DNA of 64,000 nt from Haemonchus contortus (Eukaryota > Nematoda > Chromadorea > Rhabditida > Trichostrongylidae). Within the stretch, counting starts at the first letter, position 1; each line of letters starts with the position of its first letter. This document shows positions 9,502 to 22,099 of this stretch, piece after piece. The stretch spans positions 23,923,802 to 23,987,801 of the forward strand of contig LS997562.1 in assembly GCA_000469685.2 (NCBI GenBank), read 5' to 3'. Position numbers and translations under genes: made by a program. The notes beneath the pieces are model-generated. The model was not told where the DNA came from, made no database searches, and saw nothing but the letters and a program-made list of their open reading frames with translations.

Positions 9502-11006
9502 TTAGGCGATCACATGCTCAGGGGTTCTTCGAATGAAGCAGTACCAGACAGCATGGATATAGGCAGGTATTATGAAGAAGAACATCAAGAACAGGCTGAC
9601 CACCACGTGGATGTTGCATTCATTCGCCTGTACAGCTATAGCGGCCGGCTGAAATAAAGAATTTAAGGGAAAATAAACAAGAAAGAAAATAATAAACAAC
9701 GCTCTGCTCGATACTGAAAGTTGTTTTTGTAGTGACTCATTTTTTGCTAAATGCTGACATTTCGCTGCAGTACGCGATACGAAAGCACCACAAGGTTGAC
9801 ATTTGTGGACAAAACTTCAGTCTCAGACTGGACTCGAACCCGTAATTCTGCTACCCGGGCTCTTGCCCCTTACACTACCGAGTTTTTATTAGTACTTCAT
9901 GTCCCTGCCGCGAGGTACTCATTTGCGGCCAACCTTCCCAAGTTGCCCGTCTTCACTAAGGGTTCAAGCCCAGCTGCTAGGGAATACCTGGAGCACACTA
10001 CCTGGAGCCTTACACTTTCACTGGGTCAACAGTAGCCAGCTGAGACCTTCATATTACAAAGATAACCTCAACCAGAGCTTGACGTGCTAAGAATCCTTGC
10101 TTCTTCCTTTCAATATTCAAGTTCCCCGATCGCTTGGGAGTGGGTGACGGTATTTCAACCTGACTCCCACGAAAGGCGACAATGGTTTTGAGGCAATTAC
10201 AGTAACCTTTTACTGGGAAATGAAATCCTACTTTTCATGGCGCCCGTTCGGGTGGAAGGTCTCACACTTCGGTTTTTCTACCCAAACCGACGTGCCGCGC
10301 TCGCTACACCCCAACGCACGTGATCCTTCACTGTGGCTTGATTTGAACTCGCGTAAAAGCGCCGCCAGCCGACAAACCCATGCCGAGCTTCTCTCTCTAT
10401 GGGGTTAACACTGCCGGAGTTATAATAACACTGGGACTGCCGTTTGAACATAGACGCATCACGGAACACTTGAATTTGCTAATTGATCGAGAATTCAAAA
10501 TTAGGCACTGGATGAAGCCGACGGAGTTTGGGAAGGTTTCACTACAAGGGTAACTGGTATTGATAGGGCGACGAATTTAAAGGGTAGGGAAGCATATAAC
10601 TGAATCATTCTACCAACAGCGAGTCAGGGCAGTTTTCAGCGAAATCTGGAATGAAAACAAAAAAAAATCAAAATAAGTAAATCAAATAAAAAAATCAAAG
10701 TAAGGTTTGACCCGCCTAAAAAGTGGACCTTTTTTTCAAATCTGATAAAACTTGTCCTGACTCGCCCTTCAGGAGAAAACTCAAGAAATGTTTTTCGTCC
10801 TTTATTCACCTCATCTCGGTGACATTTTGGATTTGCCACTTTCTACCCCAATGGCTCTAGGATTACGATAGGAGTTTGCAACTATATATGATGTAACTTA
10901 CAGGGAATACGATAATCAACACGATGATGAGTATTGTCTTGATGAGATCATCGCGTCTTCGATTGTCTACAACGAACACCTGCCCTTCTGACGCCTTTTC
11001 CGACAT
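9502..11006 (-). CDS. Pmp3/UPF0057 small membrane protein (two exons)
   Basis: Exon 1 is 10902-11006 and exon 2 is 9502-9648, joined in phase 0 across CCT|GTAAGT...TTTCAG|CCG, giving 83 residues. Residues 1-20 are a polar N-terminus and about 21-40 a first membrane helix ending in the family's PPxAI/V-like motif (FPPAAIAVQA). Then come the conserved Cys (ANECNIHV) and a second helix ending in IIPAYIHAVWYCF, the counterpart of the IPGIIHAWY motif. This two-helix hairpin defines the Pmp3 family. Yeast Pmp3 affects plasma-membrane potential and salt tolerance; nematode members are not well characterised. The acceptor TTTCAG ends one base before the ATG, consistent with trans-splicing. The 1.25-kb intron holds a tRNA-derived repeat. 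Confidence 0.85.
9785..9895 (-). repeat. tRNA-derived repeat, second family (in Pmp3 intron)
   Basis: The minus strand reads a near-complete tRNA-like head (A-box-like TAGTGTAAGGGGCAAGAG, B-box GGGTTCGAGTCC) followed by GACTGAAGTTTTGTCC. This is the best preserved copy of this family in the window. Confidence 0.6.
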
Positions 11007-11164
11007 TCTGAAATAATTGCTGGATAAAAAGATTTTAAAGCAAATTGTGCGAGAAGCAGACGTGTAAGAGGACATGAGGAGTCTACAACGAGGTGCCAAA
11101 GAAATAATGACAAAAGCTTTGAACGAATCAATTACATAAATGTCAGGTAGGTATGAGCAAGCGG

Positions 11165-11300
11165 TTTTCCTTTTGCAGATTAACCTGACAATGGTGACGC
11201 TGGAAGTGGGAATAGGAATCAAACCCCTGGTGTCATAAGCGCGCCTCTTGCCAATGCGCTTTCCACAGTCTATCAAAGTTGCTGAAAGCAGTATGGCTAT
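11165..11300 (-). repeat. tRNA-like SINE head, third type
   Basis: The minus strand has AGCGCATTGGCAAGAGGCGC, resembling a tRNA A-box arm, and GGGTTTGATTCC, resembling a B box, at tRNA spacing. No clover-leaf closes well, so I do not call it a functional tRNA. Confidence 0.35.
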
Positions 11301-11369
11301 TCCCCTAGAGCAACTATACTTGTATAGCACATAGACAGAGTTACAGGTAAATTAGGAACAGTTATTTCA

Positions 11370-11610
11370 CAGGTATGGATGAAGGTGGCGTAGTGGCAAG
11401 TCGCCCACTACCACATGGATCGATATCCACCCGAACGAACTGAGACTCTAGGGTCGAATAATTGTTACCACACTCGTCTAAGAGCATATGAGCACTGACT
11501 TGCACCCAATATGGCCACTGAAAATCCTGCATAGCCACAGGCGCGCATTCAAAATACCAATTCGGTCTGGAATGGAAGGTGAATGCGAGGAGCATCATGT
11601 CGCACAGGAA
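11370..11610 (+). repeat. SINE family 1 copy
   Basis: The head reads GGTGGCGTAGTGGCAAG. Degenerate central and 3' blocks follow in the order seen in other copies, ending at GAATGCGAGGAGCATC. Confidence 0.6.
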
Positions 11611-12092
11611 AGTGTTATATAATACTATTTCGAGACAAAATACAAGGTCAAATTATTACAATTACAGAAACTCCATTGCTAAGAAGCCCAAACTCCGACA
11701 TGGGGTAACCTCGAAGGGTCGACGCTCGCAGATAAAACTCAAGAGCATGGCTCATCGTCAAGTAATTTATCAGCCCCATAGGATTCCTCACGTTTACTAG
11801 TCAAGTTTCACAGTAAATCGATTCGGAGTTAAGAGCCCAGGAATATTCTGAAGAATAGCCAAAAAGAACAATGGCACGATACAAGAGGATTACTGATATC
11901 AGCTACTTTAACAATAAGCTGAGACGGAACGGCGGAAAATGGAGACAAGCTCAGCGAATCATCAGCTTCAGAATCGGCATTTGAGACCATTACGAATGTG
12001 ACACAATGAACGGATGACAACTATCCCCTATCATTTTGCACATTTTAAATTCCCATGTGCCTTTACATCAATTTCGACCGCCTTTTTTTCAG

Positions 12093-12200
12093 AGGTATCC
12101 GATGTAGACGAGAGGAAGCGCCGTTTTTTTCCAAAATTGGCTGTTCCAACGCTTTGGAGTGGTGCGAGTAGGAGAATCGATCAAATGGCTGCACACGATG
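12093..12200 (+). CDS. Candidate internal exon, peptide-precursor-like
   Basis: A 108-nt open stretch between a strong acceptor (CCTTTTTTTCAG) and a GTAACA donor. In the open frame it encodes DVDERKRRFF, then a Pro/Leu/Ala/Trp segment, then SGASRRIDQ. It is thus a short peptide bounded by dibasic KRR and RR sites, as in neuropeptide precursors. The flanking exons, signal peptide and start codon were not found, and the peptide matches no family I recognise. It may be chance. Confidence 0.2.
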
Positions 12201-12539
12201 GTAACATTTACACGAGAATCTGTAGGAAAAAATCAAATAAGAAAGAAAATTTCCAAAAGAAAATGACTTTACAAGTTCCACCCATCAACAGAGCCAGCAA
12301 TTGGATGTCAACTAGCTTTAAGTTACCGAAGTAGGAACTGTGACGTTACCTGTGGATCGCTTGTCATCTCAATAAATCTAGTCAGCTCTCCAAAGGCAGC
12401 CCATCTCACAAATCCCGCCCACGACCTCAACTCTTCAAACAAGGATAAATAGAACATAGCAAATGTAACTCAGCAAACAAGCCGAAGGATAGAATTTTTT
12501 GGAGTTGTTCAACCCAATTTGTGGGATGTGTCTCCCTCC

Positions 12540-12700
12540 CCATCCACTCGACCTCCAATCAGAACCGTAGTGGCATTTTGAATGCATGTGAGGACTATGC
12601 TACATTCAGGTAATAGACAGTACTCTCACCCTCCCGAACCAGCCAGTTACCAATTACCCATCCCTTTAGGGTAGAAGGCAGGGTTGGCGCACCTGTACCC
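12540..12700 (-). repeat. SINE family 1 copy, minus strand
   Basis: Contains the reverse complement of the 3' half: AGAACCGTAGTGGCATTTTG, CTCTCACCCTCCCGAACC and GTTACCAATTACCC. Confidence 0.55.
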
Positions 12701-15575
12701 ACAAAAGCAAAAAATACCAACTGATAAAGGCAGAAATAGGGTCCTATAAAGAATATCTGGGTCGTCCGAGTCCGTTAATATACTCTATCAGCTATAGTAA
12801 AACTCACAAAGCCAAAATGCCAAGGCGACGGTGGACTGGGACGATGGTGTTGAATGACTGACGATGATATTGCGAGATAGGGACCGGTTGAATACAGTAA
12901 GGACTTAATAAGTGCGACACTAAGTTAGTGCATTCAAAGGACTCGAAAGCCTGGAAGCCCGAGCGACTAATGAGTCGTTGTGGGAGGGAATAATGAAAAA
13001 TAGCTCGAAAACTGATAACCCAATTGGAAAATACGGCAGGTCCAAAACGAATTGATCAAATTCAGACAAATATGAACAGCGATTCGACAGAACATGGATT
13101 CTTGAGTAGTACAGGGATAGAATTGGTTCTCCGTAACCAGTAAGCAGCAGCAGTTTCTCGTAGTATCTACTCTGAAACCCTGGGAGCCCTAGAGGAAGAA
13201 GCGATAGAACGGCGGTGACGGTGTATCGAATCAGACGAAATATAATACACTGCGGTATGATGTCAGGGGGTATTCCCAAGGAGAAAGCGTAAGTTCCAAC
13301 GTCCGTCGCTCAAACACCACAAACCTGCTCTGCAAAACAACACATCATAGATCAGGCGGGTTCTATTTGCCTCGTCTTTCGGCAATAATTACTCAATCCG
13401 AGTTATTATCAACTAGTTTCGATGAGTACTAGGGCAATAGAAAGACCTCAATCGATACAATTCTCACGATAACTCTCAACAAAAGTTCATGCACTAACAG
13501 TTCCGGAGTTTCTCGAAGTTTACGGAAGAACCAGTCAGACCTACCCTTCACGCCGAGCCCCTCCCCATAGTGACAAAGTCGGGATGCCAGACTCAGGGCA
13601 ATCCCTTTCTAACAAAGTTGATGCAACGTTCCCGATTATTAAACTCCAGAAGGGGGGGGGGGGGAATGTCCTATCACAAATATGACCCTGAAAGGATAGA
13701 GCTCGGCCCACAAAGAGAACAATGCAACTGGTATTTGATATAGACAGATGACGCAAACGCCTATGACTAAGTGGCTACTGGTCCCACTACTTATCGATCA
13801 TGTATGTACATTTAATCCTCCCAATGGAATATAATAGGGATCTATTAGTGAGATGACCCTTCTTTGTACAGCTAGCAAACTGGATAGTAAATCGAAGCCC
13901 TCAATGGTAATGACGAATGCAGTTGAGTTATGATAACCCCAGCACCCGAGGTCTGTATCCATGGGTCTCCCAATCTTCTCAGCATCTGAACCACTGGCCG
14001 AGATTACCCTTTCCTCTCTCCTCTCTCATTGTAGATGGAATGTTGCCAAAAAACGAGTTAGTAGACAAACAGTTATACCCCATAAGTAGGAGAAGGATGA
14101 CTCAACTGTTAAAATGGTTTCTGCACTTGTCAAGCAGACCTGAAGAAGATGATAAAACGTTGCCATATGGAGAACGGTGATGAGACAAATTTTGTTGCGA
14201 ACGATATCGAAGTAACAAGAAAACCCCTTGATAGGCCCTTAATAGACTACAAAGCCCCCCTCCCTTGGTATTCGCCCCTATCATGCTTATCAACACTGTT
14301 GTCCCTTTTAGTCATTCCACACCTTCTATGATGCCGTTTTGCACAATAACAGACCAAAGTTCCAAGATCCCATTCCCAAACATCAATGAAGGCACAGAAA
14401 CACGATGACCCTTGCCTTCTTATATATTCGAAATGGCGTTTATCAGCTGTTACCACTTTCTTTCCCCCATTTATCACTTAGGGTCCCGACACTCCCTACA
14501 TCACACTAAAAAGCATGTCCCTCGGTTGCCGAGGTCGTAAATGGCTAATAACTGGAACTGATAACATCTGAAAAGGGCTGCTAGAGGGCGATCGAGTGCG
14601 AGAGTTGCTTGAATCTTTTCGTTAGATAGGAGTGCAAACGTGCCAGGTGACTTTCGAACTTCGCCCTTTCGCAGCACTTTCCAGATGTTATCAATTACCA
14701 TTACCGCCACCGACATATCCCAATCTGCTGAGTGAATTCGGTACAGGAGAGTTGTACTGAAGGACCTGTCAACGTTTATACCTAACGAGGCAATCATAAC
14801 TAAGACCCTATGGTGTCTAGTTTATAACTGAGGTCCTGCGTTGACCAGTCCGAGGCTCAATTATGTGGGCATGAAACGACGTGTACATGACAGATTCGGC
14901 CATAAAAATCGAAAATTGCCGGAAACAGGTGGTGGTCCAGGCTCCTAGACGACCGGTGGTTGCCTATTAATAGAGATGGATCGATCTAATTCGATTTTTC
15001 TAGTTCAATGAAAGATTTTGTTCATTTTTCCCACTTCAGAGGAAGAGGATCGACAAAAGGTTGAAGGGTAAAAATTCGAGTACGTTTCTCAGGCATACGC
15101 CACGCACTATATTTCTTCGGAGAAGATTCGGAAACGTTTGAATGTGTACCCGACAAAAAAAAATATCTTCAAGATATTTAAGATAGATTCAAGACATTTA
15201 CGGTTAAAGATATTTTCTGCGAGGCCATATGATGTGCGATTCGTTTTTTATGGCGAAAGGCTAATCTTTCACCCCCCTAAGGGGGCCTTTTAAGAGAAGG
15301 AGGACCTTATGGAGTAAGTATAAACGCTTCTTAACACCAGATCAGCTCAGCTTTCAAACAGAAGCTGATTCGCTAAGGCCCCAGCAATTCTTAAGATCAC
15401 TTCCCAACATAGCTCTGGGAGAACGGAACATTCTGGGAAGAGACGCAGGCTTTCCCCAACACTATACAAAACGACAGACAAACTGAAGGAAGAGAAAAGG
15501 AATGTTGATGACGGCTGCTCAAACGTCGTGCATGGTAATGACTGGACGACGCGAGACGATCGGCACGCCAATGAC
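12701..15575. other. Long stretch without a recognised gene
   Basis: Open frames on both strands here start at non-ATG codons or lack motifs. A poly-G run lies at 13652-13664. A segment near 14190 (TTGTTGCGAACGATATCGAA) resembles one near 29650 inside the long-TIR element, so part of this region may be a decayed transposon. An AT-rich near-palindrome (ATATCTTCAAGATATTTAAG) lies at about 15160-15220. Confidence 0.35.
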
Positions 15576-16643
15576 TGGCCGCATTCATACTAGGTGCGGT
15601 AGACGGCGGACTAGGGCGGTAGACGGCGGACTAGGGCGGTAGACGGCGGTCTCGGCGCCGTCTACCGCCCTCGACCGCCGTCTACCGCCCTAGTCCGCCG
15701 TCTACCGCCCTAGTCCGCCGTCTACCGCACCACTCGGCTGCCGTCCACGGCAGCAGTCTTACGAAACCAATCGATGACAGGTCCCGTTGATGACTCATCC
15801 TACGGGATGACTGTTCGAGATAATTGTGCTCCTTTTTCTCTTCGCTCGTAGCAGATTTTGTTGTGATTTTCATTTTGTATCACGTCCCGTGCTTACTACC
15901 GATGTTGCGTGCGCGTAATGGTCGCTTGAGCTCATTATTTTTTCACTTATTTTTCTTACCCCTCTTATTTCAATAATTTGTTGTGGGAATTTTTCTATTT
16001 TATTTTTTCTATAAAATTTTTACTTCTATTTTTTTCTGCTTTATATTCTAGCTAGTACTGACATGATTTGGTTCCGAAATAATGATTTTGTAAGTGTGAA
16101 TAGTATACATTAGAATAGTAAGAATGAAAAAAGGCACGCATAACACACCAGTACTAACTAGAATATAGAGCAGGAAAAAATAGAAATAAAAAATTCGAAT
16201 AGAAAAATTAGAAAAAATGAAATATAAAAATTTTCACAACAAAATGCTGAGATAAGAGGGATGAAAAAACAAATGGAAAAATAATGAGTCCTTGCGAACA
16301 TCTCGCGCACGGAAGACCGGTCATCTATACGGGACGTGATACAAAATGAAAATCACAACAAAATCTGCTACGAGCGAAGAGAAAAAGGAGCACAATTATC
16401 TCGAACAGTCATCCCGTAGGATGAGTCATCAACGGGACCTGTCATCGATTGGTTTCGTAAGACTGCTGCCGTGGACGGCAGCCGAGTGGTGCGGTAGACG
16501 GCGGACTAGGGCGGTAGACGGCGGACTAGGGCGGTAGACGGCGGTCGAGGGCCGTAGACGGCGCCGAGACCGCCGTCTACCGCCCTAGTCCGCCGTCTAC
16601 CGCCCTAGTCTGCCGTCTACCGCACCTAGTATGAATGCGGCCA
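15576..16643. repeat. Fold-back element with GC-rich nested-repeat termini
   Basis: The two halves mirror each other around base 16109/16110. The terminal ~120 bp on each side is an array of a 20-bp unit (GCGGTAGACGGCGGACTAGG), three copies in one direction then about three and a half inverted, so each end is itself a hairpin. The next ~200 bp are identical in both arms, so mirrored 63-codon ORFs encode the same sequence. The AT-rich inner arms have diverged with indels. No transposase is present, and I could not define a target duplication. Confidence 0.85.
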
Positions 16644-18309
16644 CTCAGTCACTCCCTGACGACGACTGGCCGGCGACCTTGGCCGTTGTCCTTCCAACGC
16701 GAACAGAGGAGATGGAGATGAGTGGAAGACCCACAAAGAGATGTTATCAGTCAGCTGTCAGCATAGCCATAGAAGACATCGTTCGAAATCGATACGTGCC
16801 CTGACAGATATTGCCCAGAATAGTTATTTATATGCGACACATATGTGTGTAAACAATGTTAGCCGCTCAGCCAATCAACCATAAAACATCAGCTAACAGA
16901 CCAAAAATAGCAATTTTTTGTTTGGAAATCAAAACAGGCCCGCTTGTCAGCTGATATCGATTCCGCTTTGGTTTTACACGGTCAACGCAAACATGGACTC
17001 TCGCAGAAGTCTAATTCCTCGGATCTGGCAAATCTGTACCGGATCTCCTTACTGGTAAAGGACGGATGCCCTAACGTCATTACTTCACCGCCATCAAATC
17101 GGCTAAGCCATGTACAGGTTCACTACATCCCCTGCCTGAGTTTGGGAAACAAAGGCGCTCTCAAGTCCAAAACAAAAAATCTTCATCACCCCCCCCCCTC
17201 CATTCCTTACCTCTCTCCCTATCTATTTTTTTCTGATAGATGGATGTGAATATTGAAGGGTCCTTGTAGAAAAGACGTTTTCTTGAGAAGGGAGGATGGA
17301 TGAACCGTGTCGAATGAGAAAAAGCGATGAACTACTTCACAAAGGCTCGAATCTTATGTGATCGTCATAGAGGACCGGAGAGCTAGATGATTGAAGTCTC
17401 AAGGACTTACGGGATGGATCAGACCCTCTGTTAGGATGCGCCTCGGCAATCAACTTCCATTCACAATCGTAGTGGCGTTTGGATGCGTATGTGGCCTATA
17501 CGATTGGCCGGCAGCCAGCCGATGTATAAGTCAGTGCTTTTGGTGATCGCCCAGACTTTAATGCGCGACAGGACGTTCTGAAGCCTTTCACCATTCATTG
17601 GAATTGGGCCATGCCTGAATTGTCAATTTTTTTCCGCAGAAATGAAGAAATCATTCCTGGCTAGCACCTGCTGCAGTCATTGCTAAGTAAGAGGGTGGAC
17701 CAACCTACCGACAACATCAGGGCAGGGTAACCGAATGACTCTTGGTCATATACCATAGCGTGCTGAACCAGTCACCATTCAAATTGTTCCGTCTGTGCTC
17801 CCACAACGGGCATTCAGTAAACAAATCGCCTATTTTTAAAGAGTGGGGCTGGTCATAGTACGATTCGGGTCATACGTCTATAACTGACGGTTTGTGGGAC
17901 TTTCCGGCTCCTGAGCGGGCTGCCCTGGTGCGGAAAAACTTTCTTAATCTAGAGGTTATCGTTAGTGAACGTAAACAAAATAAGCAAAACAACAACTTGG
18001 CTTTCAGTTGCCCAGCTGGCAACAGCAAAAAACTATCGGAAACGATCGGATTTCTTAGAACAGTTAATCATTTTTACAGGGACGAGGGATTGTTTGAATG
18101 GAAACTGACAAAGGCGGATGACTGCGAGGACGAACACAATATTTAGGTCAATGGTTTTTGTCCGCAATGAACAATTATTCATTGCCATCGAGGAAACGAC
18201 CTTGAGTATGGCTGGAGTATTCAAAAAAAAGTAATAAACATTACACAATTCGCACAAAATTCATAACAGCATTGAAAGAAGGAAGGGACGATTTCGATCA
18301 ACTTTCCTC
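16644..18309. other. No recognised gene; one SINE fragment
   Basis: A minus-strand SINE family 1 fragment spans about 17430-17575 (CAATCGTAGTGGCGTTTGGA, GCCAGCCGATGTATAAGTC). The remaining frames lack ATG starts or motifs. Confidence 0.4.
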
Positions 18310-18520
18310 AAAAGCATAATTCAGGGCAAAAATAGTTTCTGAGGTATCCCACTAGGATGAATTTGTGATCCCCGAGGATAACAAATGGGCTGTTGTCAGG
18401 TCGAAAAACTGCCTAGATAGAGCATAGTAAGGCTTGCACTGCATGGATTATAAGCCACACCCCTAGGTGGCCGTGTTTTAGCGACCTTGCAGAGGCTGCG
18501 CCATTCACAATGGAGCAGAT
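18310..18520 (+). repeat. Decayed relative of the MITE at 28113
   Basis: Shares, in order, ATAGTTTCTGAGGTATCCCAC, CTAGGATGAATTTGTG, CTGTCAGGTCG-like and CAGAGGCTGCGCCATTC blocks with 28113-28320. The terminal repeat is damaged (CATAATTCAGGGC). Confidence 0.5.
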
Positions 18521-21435
18521 ATGTTGAAAATTCAAAGAGTTGATCGAGAAGATTGATTGAAAGATCGGAGAGAACAACAATGCGTAACACGACAAACAAA
18601 TAAAAACAACAACAACAGAACAAAGTGAATTTCAACATTGGCCGAGAATAATGATAATGAATAACGTGAAGGTTGAAGTAGCACGAAATTGTACGCAGCA
18701 GCGACCCATGGCGACAATGAGGGGGAGTTTTGCCATTTCCTGTTTACTGAAGTGGACTGCATATTTACCACAACGAGCCCCACCTCCCACTATGTTATCC
18801 TACCTCTCTTCCCTCCCCCATTCCCCTCCTTCGTTGCAGTACAAGGCGTTCGATCCCCGTCAAACATAACGAGTCTAGCGATGGAGCGTTTGAACCCCTT
18901 TTGCCCCTTCACCGAACCACATCTAGGAGCCTCTTTCTAAAATGACAAAGCTAGATGTCATCTTCCTTGGGGCCAAAGATTCTTCCCACGGAGGAAAAAG
19001 TCAAAGACACTGTTCTCTCCAGGAGTACCTTTAGGGCAATTCCTCTCATATGACCTTCAACCACCGTAACTTATCAGTGACAAGCGGGCGTCGTAATTGA
19101 GCTTTCAGCCCTTATTGCATTATTTTGCCATGACAACGGCTTAAGAGCCAAGATTTCTTTCCGTGGTATAATCCGCAAAAGTAATATCAACATGCCTCAG
19201 TCCTATGCTCTGACCCGAAGTATTTGAAGACATCTGATCCAATCCAGGGGCCTGACCTGGGAGCGGGTGAGGTGACCCTGGGCTGAGCGGGTGACGTCAC
19301 CCAGGGCTGAGCAAATCACCCTATTCTGTAAGCACACCTTTTTTTCAAAAACATCATCAAATTTGAAATTAAGAACAAGGAAATCAGTCGCAAAAGTCCA
19401 GCAATGAAGAAGCGAAGAGTGGCCTGTGATTAGTGCAGAAATAGCTATAAGCTAACTGACTCCGCCTAATGGCCAATGAAGAGGGTGGGCTTGGGCGACT
19501 TTGAGACCTTCTTATTACACCCTTTCTAAACCGTTTTCCACCATGACGACGCTGTAGAACGAAGTATCATTGAGTGTCAGCGTTCCTCGAAGTAAGTATT
19601 CTGCAGAACCAGTCCGTTAGTGAACGTCAGAGTACTCAAGCTTGAAAATGAGGTGACCTTTGTGCGATGCACATGTCATTACACTCATTCTCCTGGACAT
19701 TCTGGAACCAATAAACCAGACCTGGGCGGAGGAAAGGCTCGGTTGGCCTGGGCGAGTATCGATCCGTGATTATGAATTATGAAATCTACGCGGTTGAGTT
19801 CATTAAATTTTGAAAATTGGCGTACCGAGCTAACTCACCCAACCGAAACGGGTCAAGTTCAACAGACAAAACGATTTTGCAATGTGAGTAGGTTGATCTT
19901 CGGCTCGGTCTAATCGGCTTATTGAGCCCATAGTAGTGCGGCCAGCCGCTTGAGCAAGCCCAGAAAAGGTCTTTTGAGAACTCGTAATGAACCAAATGAT
20001 ATGGGTTAAATCGAAGTTCGTCGAAGTATACCTCCACGCCAAGCGGAATGAAGGAAAGCAGCCAGGAGAAACTAGTATGAAAGTTAGTGCTCAAATCATC
20101 GAGAACAACATGCCAACAGAAAATCGTCAACTTTGCAGGTTCACGCAATTGTGCGTGATCATAAATTTCCAGTCTGGCTCGCTTTTTAATATCCCAAAAG
20201 CAGCTTTACGATAGCCTAGGTTTCTCATAATCTAACACCCCTGGAATATCTACAAAGGCCCCGTCGGAACATACAAGTTGTGTACAGATGCAACAAAGGA
20301 TCATTTCTCTTAACGAGCCCCTCCTAATCACAAGTCACGCCCCTTGACACAACGCGTACAATATATAACATTAAGGTTTAGAGCGATTATAGCGTAAGTG
20401 ATTATGAATTGAATCGAATGAGGGGTTCATCCCAAAAACGAACTTCGAGGTCGACGTCAAAGACTCTATCGCTTATCCTTTAACAGTATAGATAAATTTG
20501 TAGTGAGGTGTGCCTTTAAAGGATGGCAATTGTTATCTAGAACGATAGCAAGTCCCACTTGACCTTGTTCTCCCAGACGACTATCGTTTCCAATTGCTTC
20601 ACGACCTTCAGAAAAAGGCTTCAATTCTCTTCAAGGAGAGCAGCCTATTTGGAACAAATCACAGTCAACAAATCACGGGATCTTGAAAAAAGTCGCCTTT
20701 CTTGATGAATTTCTACTAACCGTTGAGGGATGAAGACCAACCAAAGGTCGCATATGGCTTCTAGAAGCCGAACCTGCATCAAGGTTCAACCCAGCTACGA
20801 TTCCTGTCGAACCGTGCAGGTCCAAACAAATTGGTAGGCTGGATAAAAACGAACGAAAAGAAACTCAGTCTAAGCATGACTCAACCTCCTAGGAAGCACA
20901 CATAGCGCAGTACAAATTGGTGTAGGGCACTTCTTCTCGAGGAGCTAACTACTGTGTTCTGTGGCCTCATGGAACGAACTGTGGAATCATTGCTGGCTGA
21001 TAAAAATAACCTCAGTAGAGAACTAAAAAGTCGTTGGAACTCCGCCAGACCCCTGAAATAACCCAAAAACTAAGACTTTACACTATATGACTCAAGAAAT
21101 GTGGTTAAATGATATAAAAAGATGCAGCAATAGGGCAGAAAGATGACGAGACAACTTTCATTCACTCTCGATTCTTGAACCGGGCCCATTAAATGTCGCC
21201 GGTGAGTCATTCACTTTAATGGTACCGGTTTTGCAATCAGAAGCCACTTTTTAAATAGCCTATGAGTCACCTACAAAGACAACGTCTACGTAACCACTAC
21301 TAACCCGCATAGACCTAGCACTCCTCAACTTCCAGATACTTATTCTCTAGACTGCGATTCCTTTGATGCCAAGGAATCATATGCAGAGGCTGATTTCTCC
21401 CCCAGAATGGTTTCAATATGGATAGACCTCTAATA
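18521..21435. other. No recognised gene; SINE fragment and short repeats
   Basis: A minus-strand SINE fragment lies at about 19695-19780 (GGCCTGGGCGAGTATCGATC). A short GC-rich repeat built on GGGCTGAGCGGGTGA lies near 19270-19320, and weaker relatives of it occur near 36410 and 37630. A 120-codon minus-strand frame at 19786-20148 has no ATG. Confidence 0.35.
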
Positions 21436-21439
21436 GGGC

Positions 21440-21720
21440 GGAAGTGGTATATTGAAAATTGGTGCATGCTTCATATGATAGTATCAGGATCGAATCCTGG
21501 ATCGATGCCCGCCTAGGCCTACCAAGCCTTCCATCCCTCCGGGTTCGGTTAACTGGTTCGACAGACTCATCTGGGAGGATAAAAGCACTGGATCAAAAAT
21601 CGTTGGCCACCGCAAGTCATTGTATAGGCCACATACACATTCAAAAAGCCACTACGATTTCAGTGAAAGTTGAATACTGGGTGGAACGGGATTGCTTAGC
21701 GCCAGAGTGTTTTTAGGTTT
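21440..21720 (+). repeat. SINE family 1 copy
   Basis: Contains a degenerate head with B-box ATCGAATCCTGG, CTTCCATCCCTCCGGGTTCG, GGGAGGATAAAAGCACTGG and the GTATAGGCCACATACACATT block. Confidence 0.7.
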
Positions 21721-22044
21721 CATGTGTATAAAACCAGAGTATTTATTGTCGAGTGCAGGGTGTACCCTCAAAAATTCTACACGAAAAGAGACCCAGTATT
21801 AATATACGGACCAAGCCGTTACCTTATCCCCTTTTATGAATTGCCCACCCATATGGCTTTCATTTGAATGGGTTCTGAAGGCGTCTACTCGGCTCATGAA
21901 ATGACTAGTGGGACAGTCGATGGGTCCTCGACTCGATGGGTCATAAGTTCTCGGGTAAGGCTGATAACAGTTACAAACTGCTGACGGATTCGACCTGTGG
22001 TTGGCCAAAGTCCGGTATTTGACCGTGACCGTATGTGTAGTAGT

Positions 22045-22090
22045 TACTAGGTGTGACCTGATCCCTTTTTAGGATTAGGTCACACCTATC
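22045..22090. repeat. Short perfect-like hairpin
   Basis: AGGTGTGACCTGATCC and GGATTAGGTCACACCT form an inverted repeat with a ~5-base loop. The strand is not defined. There is no T run to suggest a terminator. Confidence 0.6.
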
Positions 22091-22099
22091 AAATACTCC

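Noticed and set aside
12920..13279. 119-codon hydrophobic minus-strand frame, receptor-like at first sight
   Set aside because: No ATG anywhere in a useful place, no receptor motif, and no flanking exons.
15590..15735. Regular short repeats resembling a CRISPR array
   Set aside because: Units are tandem without spacers, partly inverted, and sit in a eukaryotic fold-back element.
15682..15873. 63-codon frame repeated identically at 16346-16537 on the other strand
   Set aside because: The identity is a consequence of the fold-back arms. The product has no recognisable motif and part of it is just the 20-bp repeat translated.
19786..20148. 120-codon minus-strand frame
   Set aside because: Opens with TTG rather than ATG and has no recognisable domain or splice context.
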